Source: Lachnospiraceae bacterium
Lineage (GTDB): Bacteria > Bacillota_A > Clostridia > Lachnospirales > Lachnospiraceae
Reading direction: 5' to 3'
NCBI GenBank assembly: GCA_017553665.1
Contig: JAFZKM010000330.1
Coordinates: forward strand, 1-5,224
Length of the DNA: 5,224 nt
The notes beneath the pieces are model-generated. The model saw only the letters and a program-made list of their open reading frames with translations, was not told the DNA's origin and searched no databases. Of the stretch, positions 1-5,224 are shown piece after piece (position 1 is the stretch's first letter; each line of letters begins with the position of its first letter). The translations under genes and the position numbers were made by a program.

Positions 1-27
1 TATCTTCGCCAGTTCTTCTGTCGTCAT
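1..27 (-). CDS. Start of an unidentified gene, cut off by the window edge
   Basis: Only the first nine codons are inside the window, reading MTTEELAKI from an ATG at 27. The start is supported by an AAGGG Shine-Dalgarno-like sequence (minus strand, 39-35) seven bases upstream. It is also supported by the 35-base gap after the stop of the YitT-family gene on the same strand, so the two are probably co-transcribed. The product cannot be identified from nine residues. The N-terminus resembles deoxyribose-phosphate aldolase (DeoC), which often starts with a short acidic helix of the form EELAK followed by an IDHTLL motif. DeoC would fit a neighbouring nucleoside importer, but many unrelated proteins begin in a similar way. 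That identification is a guess. Confidence 0.6.
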
Positions 28-32
28 GCGTT

Positions 33-39
33 TTCCCTT
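33..39 (-). promoter_or_regulatory. Shine-Dalgarno site of the left-edge gene
   Basis: The minus strand reads AAGGGAA here, seven bases before the ATG at 27 when counted from the last G of AAGGG. It is a weaker match to AGGAGG than the sites of the ABC genes. Its position is what supports calling a real start in a stretch that is only nine codons long. Confidence 0.5.
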
Positions 40-62
40 GTCTCGTTTCCTTGTCTGTTATG

Positions 63-953
63 CTAATCCGTAGGCCTGCGGTAAAACTGACCGATAACGC
101 GGTCTGTCTTTACGACATTTACAAATGCGGCGGGATCGGCCTCCTTCACCGCGCTCACGACACGTCCCGATTCACCGCGGGAAACGACGGAATAAACAAC
201 GCTGTGCTCATCATGCTTATAAGATCCCTCGCACGGGATGAGCGTAGCGCCGTGATGGCCGAGCTTGAATATCTCCGCGCTCACCTCATCGGGCTTGTTC
301 GTGACAATGAACAGCGTAACCTGCTGGTACTTGCGGTAGAGAGTGTGGATCGTCGCAGTCGATGTAAACTGGAAGATGATCGAATACAGCGCTTTGTCCC
401 AGGAAAACAGCAGACCCGCGGCCACGAGGATACCCGCGTTGATGAGCAGGATCAGGTTGAATGAATCGATGCCCCGCTTTTCCGAAAGATAGATCGCCAC
501 AAAATCCGTGCCGCCGCTCGTCGCGTCCATGAGCAGGCAGATGCTGATCGCGGTTCCGTTGATCAGGCCTCCGAAGATGCTGATCAGCAGTATATCCTGC
601 GTGATCTCAAACGCGGGAAGCAGGTCGGTCAGCAAGCTCGTAAGCAATATGAAACCGCACGAGAGCAGCGTAAATCTCCTGCCGATGTACCTGAATCCGA
701 TATAGATGGGGATCGAGTTGATCAGGACATTGATAAGGGTGTACGGCACCGCTGTGTGAAAGAATTTCGCGAATATCTCCTGTATGAGCAGTGTAAGGCC
801 CGTAGCGCCTCCCGGGAGCAGTCCCCCTGTATGTACAAAGGTATTGATGTTCAGAGCCATAATAAGCGACGCTATGGCTATTACGCACGCTCTCACGCCG
901 ATATGTCCCTTGAGCTTTGTCCAACGCTCATCCTTGTCTTTTATCAGTAACAT
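63..953 (-). CDS. YitT-family membrane protein with DUF2179 domain
   Basis: This is a 296-residue integral membrane protein of the YitT (DUF161) family, whose molecular function is not established. Residues about 20-205 are hydrophobic membrane segments carrying two related repeats. The first contains GGLLPGGATG (43-52) and the second ATSGGTDF (144-151), the glycine-rich signature of the family. Residues about 211-292 match the soluble DUF2179 domain: TLFIVTNKPDEV, then GATLIPCEGSY, then EADPAAFVNVV and a VIGQF end. The length is normal for the family. An in-frame GTG at 995 would add 14 residues, but it has no ribosome binding site and lies inside a strong hairpin, so I chose the ATG at 953. 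That ATG has an unusual leader: AAGGAG sits 16 bases upstream and a poorer GGGG sits 7 bases upstream. The gene follows the ABC operon on the same strand and precedes another gene by 35 bases. A role in the importer's pathway is not shown. Confidence 0.92.
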   Translation of the reverse strand: MLLIKDKDERWTKLKGHIGVRACVIAIASLIMALNINTFVHTGGLLPGGATGLTLLIQEIFAKFFHTAVPYTLINVLINSIPIYIGFRYIGRRFTLLSCGFILLTSLLTDLLPAFEITQDILLISIFGGLINGTAISICLLMDATSGGTDFVAIYLSEKRGIDSFNLILLINAGILVAAGLLFSWDKALYSIIFQFTSTATIHTLYRKYQQVTLFIVTNKPDEVSAEIFKLGHHGATLIPCEGSYKHDEHSVVYSVVSRGESGRVVSAVKEADPAAFVNVVKTDRVIGQFYRRPTD

Positions 954-969
954 AAATATACCCCGTAAA

Positions 970-975
970 CTCCTT
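970..975 (-). promoter_or_regulatory. Distant Shine-Dalgarno site of the YitT-family gene
   Basis: AAGGAG is the best ribosome-binding match before the ATG at 953, but the gap is 16 bases, longer than the usual 5-10. A weaker GGGG (964-961) is 7 bases from the ATG. No in-frame ATG, GTG or TTG lies closer to AAGGAG. The AAGG part can also pair in a small hairpin (minus strand CTTTCG, loop TGC, CGAAGG; 986-972), which would partly hide it. Confidence 0.4.
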
Positions 976-982
976 CGGCACG

Positions 983-1015
983 AAAGCTGCCACACCGGAA
1001 AGGCGCGGCAGCTTT
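983..1015 (-). terminator. Hairpin after the ABC operon, weak terminator or processing site
   Basis: On the minus strand AAAGCTGCCGCGCC pairs with GGTGTGGCAGCTTT around a TTTCC loop. This gives a 14-base-pair stem with two G-U pairs in RNA. In plus-strand RNA the same positions would be C-A mismatches, so the structure fits transcription from the minus strand. It lies 21 bases after the stop of the second permease, where an operon terminator would be expected. However, the stem is followed by CGTGCC, and only the three U residues at its own 3' edge are present, so termination is likely to be partial at best. It may instead protect the 3' end of the upstream message. Confidence 0.5.
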
Positions 1016-1035
1016 GTACTGTCGGTTCAAATTCT

Positions 1036-2031
1036 TTATCTCATACCCTTGTCGTAAGGAATACCCTCTGCCTTAGGCGCGCGTGACTTCTTCGATGTAA
1101 GGATCAGAACGATCATCGTTACAACGTAAGGCAGCATCAGATAGATGTATTCACTCGACTTAACGCTCTTGAAGCTCGGAAGGAACGGAATGCTGTCGCT
1201 GTAAGATCCGATGATCTTGAACAATGCGAAGAACAGCGATGCTCCGAGAATGCTGAAAGGCTTCCAGTTACCGAAGATCATAACAGCCAGAGCAAGGAAA
1301 CCGTATCCCGCTACGGACGACTGGAATCCCGAGCCGGCCGCTACAGTGAACGCAAGACCGCCGATACCGCCGAGGCATCCGGAAATGATAACGCCCGCGT
1401 ATCTCATCTTGAATACGTTGATACCTACCGAATCCGCAGCCTGGGGATGCTCACCGCAGGCTCTGAGTCTCAGACCGAACTTGGTCTTGTAGAGCAGAAC
1501 GTACGCACAGATAAAGAGGATCACCGCCACTATCGTGGTCAGGTAAAAGCTCTTGAAAATAAGGTTCTGGAAGAAGGTATCAGCCTTCTCGATCCCGAAA
1601 TTATCCTGGGTGATACGTGTCCAGGTAGGGATGAGGATCGTGGTCTGGCCCTGTCCCTGAACAGCCCATGTAAGAACGATCGCGAACGCGGGAGCCAGCA
1701 TATTGAGTGCCGTACCGCCGATCGTCTGGTCAGCTCTTAAGTTGATCGACGCGAAAGCGAGAAGCAGCGAGAATACCGCGCCCGATGCCGCCGCGACGAG
1801 GATCGCGATGAGCATTCCGAGCTGGGGATGGGTCTGTCCGATACCGGACTTGTCCAGACCTACCAGCGTCAGGCAGCTGCACAGCGCGCCGACGATCATG
1901 ATACCTTCGAGAGCGATGTTGATGACACCGCTTCGCTCCGAGAACATACCGCCCAGAGCTACGAGAAGAAGGGGAACCGCAAAAAGTATGGTAGCGCCGA
2001 GCAGATCGGCAAGAATATTAGCCCAGGCCAT
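1036..2031 (-). CDS. nupQ: BMP-type (nucleoside) ABC importer, permease 2 (NupQ-like)
   Basis: This 331-residue inner-membrane permease belongs to the BPD_transp_2 family and should form the transport channel as a heterodimer with the gene upstream. Conserved blocks are visible. Near the N-terminus is SERSGVINIALEGIM (31-45). The cytoplasmic coupling region runs from FGLRLRACGEHP (185-196) through SVGIN (201-205), followed by the glycine-rich GCLGGIGGLA (218-227). Hydrophobic segments cover most of the rest, ending with a helix near 296-312 and a short tail with GIPYDKG (323-329), typical of NupQ-like proteins. The ATG overlaps the preceding stop by one base (TAATG), with GGAAGGAGG nine bases upstream, so translation is probably coupled. 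Length and family features are normal. The symbol is a family-level assignment from Bacillus nupNOPQ; nucleosides are the likely substrates, but this is not shown by the sequence alone. Confidence 0.93.
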   Translation of the reverse strand: MAWANILADLLGATILFAVPLLLVALGGMFSERSGVINIALEGIMIVGALCSCLTLVGLDKSGIGQTHPQLGMLIAILVAAASGAVFSLLLAFASINLRADQTIGGTALNMLAPAFAIVLTWAVQGQGQTTILIPTWTRITQDNFGIEKADTFFQNLIFKSFYLTTIVAVILFICAYVLLYKTKFGLRLRACGEHPQAADSVGINVFKMRYAGVIISGCLGGIGGLAFTVAAGSGFQSSVAGYGFLALAVMIFGNWKPFSILGASLFFALFKIIGSYSDSIPFLPSFKSVKSSEYIYLMLPYVVTMIVLILTSKKSRAPKAEGIPYDKGMR

Positions 2032-3311
2032 TACTGATCGCCTCCTTCCCCATTATTGACATCCGCATCCGAGACAGGCACCGCTTTCTCTCCGGTATCC
2101 TCCGGAGCGGGTTCTCCGGCTGGCTCACCGGCCGGTTCTCCTGCGGGCTCTCCCGCGCTCTTACCTGACTTCTCTCCTGCGGGAGCCGCGGGAGAAGCGG
2201 GAGCGGGAGGCGCTGCGCCTTCGTCGTTCACATTGCCGGTGTCGCCCTTGAAGAATCTGCCGAGCAGGTTCTTAACCAGAAGCGAGAATGCGGAAAGGTA
2301 AATGATGACCGCGATGATGATATCGATGATCTCCTTCGCGTACTCGGGCTGAAGAGCCTCGCCTCCGACCTGGATATACGAAATGAAGATCGCCGCGAAT
2401 ATGATACCGATGGGGCTCGAAGCACCGAGCAGGGCAACAGGGATACCGTTGAAGCCCATCGTGAGCAGTGACTTAACTATCGTGTACTGCGCGGTACCGC
2501 TCAGGTAATAGATGCCGCCGCCGATACCGGCAAGAGCGCCCGCGATGACCATCGAGAGAACGATGTTGCGCTTCGCGTTGATACCCGCGTAGATGCTCGC
2601 GTCCTTGTTATAGCCGCAGGCCTTGAGCTCGTAGCCGAAGGTCCTCTTCTCGAGGATGATGTAAATGATTATCGCGATGATGATCGTAATGAAGATCGAG
2701 ATATTCATGTAGTTCGAGCCGAGAAGCTTATCGAGGCCGGCCTTCGGGATGATCGCCGAAGGATTCGCCGAAGCCAGCGCGCCGGTACGGTCCTTGTTCG
2801 CCGCGCCCCAGAAATCTGCCAGCATCTTGGGCATATTGTTGAGGAGCAGGTTAACCATGAACAGGCCGAGCCAGTTGAACATGATCGATGTGATAACTTC
2901 GTTAACATTGAACAGCGCCTTGCAGATGCCGGGGATGAAGCCCCAGATCGCGCCGCCTATCATGGCCGCGATGATGCATACCCACCAGGGCATCTGGAAC
3001 TGGATACCGCATACGAGAGCGCAGAACGCGCCGACCGTATACTGTCCGGTCGCTCCGATATTGAACAGGCCGGTCTTGAAAGCGAAGCCTACCGAAAGAC
3101 CCGTCATGATAAGGGGAGCCGCCTGGTAAAGTACCTTCGCGAGTTTATCCGCGCGCGAGAAGCCCGCGGTTACTATGCTTTTGAGTCCGCCGAGAGCGTA
3201 GGGCGGATTGAATACGATCAGCAGTATGAAACCGATGACAAGACCCGCAACGATCGAGAGGACTGACGCAAGAATGCTTATAAATGTCTTGCTCTTGAAA
3301 AAGTTCTTCAT
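2031..3311 (-). CDS. nupP: BMP-type (nucleoside) ABC importer, permease 1 (NupP-like) with repeat tail
   Basis: This 426-residue permease of the BPD_transp_2 family is the partner of the next gene. Residues 1-355 form an ordinary NupP-like core. An N-terminal membrane helix lies at about 11-34, the conserved GFAFKTGLFNIGATGQ block at 75-90, and the coupling region from FGYELKACGYN (225-235) to YAGIN (241-245), followed by AGALAGIGGG (257-266). The last membrane helix ends near 348. Residues 356-426 are an extra hydrophilic tail, rich in Ala, Pro, Gly and Glu, containing four AGEP units (386-401). Most relatives end soon after the last helix. The tail should be cytoplasmic if the topology is as usual. 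The ATG directly follows the ATPase stop (TAAATG), with AAAGGAGG about ten bases upstream inside the ATPase gene. The tail ends in codons that also serve as the ribosome binding site of the second permease. The symbol is a family-level assignment. Confidence 0.93.
   Translation of the reverse strand: MKNFFKSKTFISILASVLSIVAGLVIGFILLIVFNPPYALGGLKSIVTAGFSRADKLAKVLYQAAPLIMTGLSVGFAFKTGLFNIGATGQYTVGAFCALVCGIQFQMPWWVCIIAAMIGGAIWGFIPGICKALFNVNEVITSIMFNWLGLFMVNLLLNNMPKMLADFWGAANKDRTGALASANPSAIIPKAGLDKLLGSNYMNISIFITIIIAIIIYIILEKRTFGYELKACGYNKDASIYAGINAKRNIVLSMVIAGALAGIGGGIYYLSGTAQYTIVKSLLTMGFNGIPVALLGASSPIGIIFAAIFISYIQVGGEALQPEYAKEIIDIIIAVIIYLSAFSLLVKNLLGRFFKGDTGNVNDEGAAPPAPASPAAPAGEKSGKSAGEPAGEPAGEPAGEPAPEDTGEKAVPVSDADVNNGEGGDQ
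2041..2049 (-). promoter_or_regulatory. Shine-Dalgarno site of permease 2, inside permease 1
   Basis: GGAAGGAGG lies nine bases before the ATG at 2031 and is made from the final Gly-Glu-Gly-Gly codons of permease 1. With the TAATG stop/start overlap, it supports coupled translation of the two channel subunits. Confidence 0.75.
2109..2156 (-). repeat. Four tandem 12-base units encoding (Ala-Gly-Glu-Pro)4
   Basis: Four in-frame 12-base units encode AGEP at residues 386-401 of permease 1. Their codons differ: GCG GGA GAG CCC, GCA GGA GAA CCG, GCC GGT GAG CCA and GCC GGA GAA CCC. All differences are at third positions and none changes an amino acid. This suggests an older duplication whose protein sequence has been kept, rather than very recent slippage. 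Confidence 0.85.
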
Positions 3312-4853
3312 TTAAGCGCGTCCTCCTTTCGTGGTCTGTCTCTTCGCGCCGGCCATGTAGAGGCCGAGCTCCTGGACCGTAACCTGTCTGGGATCGAATT
3401 CGCCGACGATCTCGCCCTCGTACATCACGAGGATCCTGTCGCTGACGTTCATAACCTCGTCGAGCTCGAGGGAAACCAGAAGTACTGCCTTTCCTTCGTC
3501 TCTCTCTCGCACGAGCTGCTTATGTATGTATTCGATCGCGCCGACATCGAGACCGCGCGTAGGCTGAACCGCTACGAGCAGTTCGGGCTCCTTGCTGATC
3601 TCACGGGCAATGATGGCCTTCTGCTGGTTACCGCCGGACATGCTGCGTGCGGTCGTGATGGGACCCTGTCCGCTGCGCACGTCGAATTCTTCGATCAGCT
3701 TCTCCGCGTATTCGCGGACAGCCTTTTTGTCTATAAAGCCGTTGTGCTGGAAGCGGGGCTCCCAGTACTGCTGAAGTACGAGATTCTCTTCAAGGGAGTA
3801 GTCGAGAACGAGGCCGTGCTTATGTCTGTCCTCGGGGATATGGCTCATGCCGAGCTTCGACTTCTCACGGATCGAAGCGTTCGTGATATCCTTGCCAAGT
3901 AATTCAAGACGGCCCTCCGACATCTTCGTAAGGCCCGTAATGCCCTGTACGAACTCGGTCTGTCCGTTGCCCTCAATACCCGCGAGACAAACGATCTCGC
4001 CCGCGTGAACCTCGAGCGATACGTCATTGACAGCGTTCTTCTTGTGGAGCTTCGAAGGAACGGTAACATGCTCTGCCTTGAATACGAGCTTGCCGGGCAG
4101 GATGTCCTTCTTGTCAACCTTAAAGCTGACGTTGCGTCCTACCATCATCCTCGAAAGCTCTTCCTTGGTGGTCTCCGCCACATTAACTGTTCCCATGTAT
4201 TTGCCCTTACGGAGTACCGTGCAGCGGTCCGCAACGGCCATGATCTCGTTGAGCTTATGGGTAATGAACAGGATGGACTTGCCCTCGGCCTTAAAGCCGC
4301 GCATGATCTCCATGAGCTCATCGATCTCCTGGGGAGTCAGGACCGCGGTGGGCTCGTCAAAAATAAGTATTTCATTGTCGCGGTAAAGCATCTTGAGGAT
4401 CTCAACCCTCTGCTGCATACCGACGGATATATCTTCTATTAAGGCATCAGGATCAACCTTGAGGCCGTATTTTTCGCTAAGATCGATAACTTTCTGTCTG
4501 GCTTCCTTCTTCTGCAGGAAACCCATCTTGTTGGGCTCTACGCCCAGAATGATATTATCGAGTACCGAAAAGCACTCGACCAGCTTAAAGTGCTGGTGCA
4601 CCATACCGATATGAAGAGCGTTCGCGTCGTTCGGATCGTTGATCCTTACAACTTCGCCGTTCTTCTTAATGCATCCTTCCTCGGGCTGGTAAAGACCGAA
4701 AAGAACGCTCATGAGTGTTGACTTGCCCGCTCCGTTCTCACCGAGCAGCGCATGTACTTCGCCCTTCTTCAGCTGAAGGGTAATGTTGTCATTCGCAATG
4801 ATTCCGGGGAACCGTTTTGTGATGTTCAACATTTCAATTACGTAATCGCTCAT
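3312..4853 (-). CDS. nupO: BMP-type (nucleoside) ABC importer, two-domain ATPase (NupO-like)
   Basis: This 513-residue cytoplasmic ATPase contains two fused nucleotide-binding domains and powers the importer formed with the two following permeases. Domain 1 has a full set of motifs: Walker A GENGAGKST (38-46), Q-loop Q87, signature SVGMQQR (143-149), Walker B LIFDEPT (163-169) with catalytic E167, and switch H199. Domain 2 (from about 255) is degenerate at key sites. Its Walker A is GIEGNGQTE (292-300), with Q in place of the lysine. Its signature SGGNQQK (406-412) is intact. Walker B reads LLVAVQPTRGLD (425-436), with V and Q replacing Asp and Glu, and the switch histidine is absent from LLVSLELDE. 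This asymmetry is usual for RbsA/NupO-like ATPases. The ATG at 4853 has AGGAGAGG nine bases upstream. The gene follows a terminator behind the binding-protein gene and abuts permease 1 with no spacer. The symbol is a family-level assignment from Bacillus nupNOPQ. Confidence 0.95.
   Translation of the reverse strand: MSDYVIEMLNITKRFPGIIANDNITLQLKKGEVHALLGENGAGKSTLMSVLFGLYQPEEGCIKKNGEVVRINDPNDANALHIGMVHQHFKLVECFSVLDNIILGVEPNKMGFLQKKEARQKVIDLSEKYGLKVDPDALIEDISVGMQQRVEILKMLYRDNEILIFDEPTAVLTPQEIDELMEIMRGFKAEGKSILFITHKLNEIMAVADRCTVLRKGKYMGTVNVAETTKEELSRMMVGRNVSFKVDKKDILPGKLVFKAEHVTVPSKLHKKNAVNDVSLEVHAGEIVCLAGIEGNGQTEFVQGITGLTKMSEGRLELLGKDITNASIREKSKLGMSHIPEDRHKHGLVLDYSLEENLVLQQYWEPRFQHNGFIDKKAVREYAEKLIEEFDVRSGQGPITTARSMSGGNQQKAIIAREISKEPELLVAVQPTRGLDVGAIEYIHKQLVRERDEGKAVLLVSLELDEVMNVSDRILVMYEGEIVGEFDPRQVTVQELGLYMAGAKRQTTKGGRA
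3321..3329 (-). promoter_or_regulatory. Shine-Dalgarno site of permease 1, inside the ATPase gene
   Basis: AAAGGAGGA, formed by the last Lys-Gly-Gly codons of the ATPase, lies nine to ten bases before the ATG at 3311. Because the ATPase stop touches this ATG, ribosomes finishing the ATPase are well placed to restart. Confidence 0.75.
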
Positions 4854-4862
4854 ACCCCATAA

Positions 4863-4870
4863 CCTCTCCT
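4863..4870 (-). promoter_or_regulatory. Shine-Dalgarno site of the ATPase gene
   Basis: AGGAGAGG lies nine bases before the ATG at 4853 and fixes that start. Another ATG eight bases upstream of the chosen one (minus strand 4861-4859) is out of frame and opens only a very short reading frame. The AGGAG part could pair with CTCCT (4884-4880) at the base of the terminator stem just upstream. Confidence 0.75.
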
Positions 4871-4871
4871 G

Positions 4872-4916
4872 AAAAAATAAGGAGGATGCTGCAATTATTC
4901 AGTTGCAACATCCTCC
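4872..4916 (-). terminator. Intrinsic terminator between binding-protein and ATPase genes
   Basis: On the minus strand GGAGGATGTTGCAA (4916-4903) pairs with TTGCAGCATCCTCC (4894-4881) around an eight-base loop, CTGAATAA. The 14-base-pair stem has a single U-G pair and is directly followed by TTATTTTTT (4880-4872), a good U-tract. In plus-strand RNA the U-G pair would be a C-A mismatch and there is no T-run on that side, so the terminator acts on minus-strand transcripts. It starts 37 bases after the binding-protein stop. I see no convincing promoter between it and the ATPase, so the transporter genes are probably expressed by read-through. This is a common way to make more binding protein than channel. 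Confidence 0.88.
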
Positions 4917-4953
4917 CTGTCATTCAAAATCTAAATGATCCCGAAATTAAGCA

Positions 4954-5224
4954 TTACTCCTGGTAATCAACTGCGATCGATACTGAAGGAGCTGCGTCGG
5001 TAGAATTAGAGATCGAGATAGCTCCGCTCTTAACCTTCTCAAAGAGAGCCTTGTACTCATCAACAGTGAAGTTCTTCATGCTCCAGGTAGCGGTAGGAAG
5101 GCCTACGCAGCCCTCAACTGCACCGAGAACGGAAGTCTTTCCGCCGAGATCTGCGGGCCATGTTCCGCCGTTCTTGTAAAGATCGGTAAGAGCAAGAACT
5201 ACGGAGTTTGTAAGCTCCTTCATA
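4954..5224 (-). CDS. BMP/PnrA-family substrate-binding lipoprotein, C-terminal part
   Basis: The reading frame is open to the window edge, so only the last 89 complete codons are present and the true start, signal peptide and lipobox cysteine lie outside. The visible part matches the C-terminus of BMP (Med/TmpC/PnrA-like) binding proteins. It has a helix ending in LTDLYKNGGTW, a strand block GGKTSVLGAVEGCVGLPT (27-44 of the visible part) resembling the family's GG-K-x-x-x-G-x-x-x-GGVGL motif, and a final helix VDEYKALFEKVKSGAI (54-69) that matches the usual 'KIKSGEI' ending. Members are membrane-anchored extracellular proteins that deliver nucleosides or related ligands to the permeases. Its place ahead of the ATPase and two permeases is the NupN position in the Bacillus nupNOPQ order. 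The methionine at 5223 is internal and not the start. Confidence 0.87.
   Translation of the reverse strand, partial: MKELTNSVVLALTDLYKNGGTWPADLGGKTSVLGAVEGCVGLPTATWSMKNFTVDEYKALFEKVKSGAISISNSTDAAPSVSIAVDYQE

Noticed and set aside
51..464. Open frame of 137 codons on the plus strand
   Set aside because: It lies opposite the YitT-family gene, has no Shine-Dalgarno and no recognisable family. The minus-strand protein matches a known family along its whole length.
983..1015. Hairpin as a full-strength intrinsic terminator
   Set aside because: There is no U-run beyond the three bases that are part of the stem itself, so I list it only as a weak terminator or processing structure.
2109..2156. Possible CRISPR or direct-repeat array
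   Set aside because: The units are contiguous 12-base coding repeats with no spacers, in frame within a permease gene.
2056..2301. Plus-strand frame with repeated SPAG units
   Set aside because: It is the antisense reading of the AGEP-coding repeat in permease 1. The 12-base periodicity makes any frame look repetitive.
4005..4442. Plus-strand frame of 145 codons opposite the ATPase
   Set aside because: It is antisense to a highly conserved ABC ATPase and has no start signal or family features of its own.
4917..4953. Possible separate promoter for the ATPase operon in the gap after the binding-protein gene
   Set aside because: The stretch is AT-rich on the minus strand, but I could not find a -35/-10 pair with sensible spacing, and any start here would lie before the terminator.

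Overview
All convincing genes in this window lie on the minus strand, so transcription runs from high to low coordinates. The layout is that of a Bacillota genome, most likely a moderately GC-rich Clostridia member such as an anaerobic gut or rumen species. That placement is inferred from strong AGGAGG-type ribosome binding sites, tight gene packing, a YitT-family membrane protein and a nupNOPQ-like transporter order. The taxonomy is not proven by the sequence.

In transcription order, the right edge (5224-4954) holds the C-terminal end of a BMP/PnrA-family substrate-binding lipoprotein. A 100-base gap follows, with a textbook intrinsic terminator (4872-4916). Next come a two-domain ABC ATPase (4853-3312), a first permease with an unusual Ala/Pro/Glu-rich C-terminal tail (3311-2031) and a second permease (2031-1036). 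These three genes are joined with no free bases between them: TAA|ATG at the first junction and TAATG at the second. Together with the binding protein they form one BMP-type ABC importer, whose characterised relatives take up nucleosides. The terminator between binding protein and ATPase probably lets more binding protein than transporter be made.

After the second permease, a hairpin (983-1015) separates the importer from a YitT-family membrane protein with a C-terminal DUF2179 domain (953-63). At the left edge the first nine codons of another same-strand gene (27-1) are visible. Its start, MTTEELAKI, would fit deoxyribose-phosphate aldolase, which would suit a nucleoside-use operon, but nine residues cannot settle this.

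I see no mobile element, CRISPR array, RNA gene or defence system. The longest stretch without a gene is the 100-base gap before the ATPase. The points most worth a second look are the (AGEP)4 tail on the first permease, the internal terminator, and the structured leader with unusual Shine-Dalgarno spacing before the YitT gene. I did not find an obviously new biological system here.
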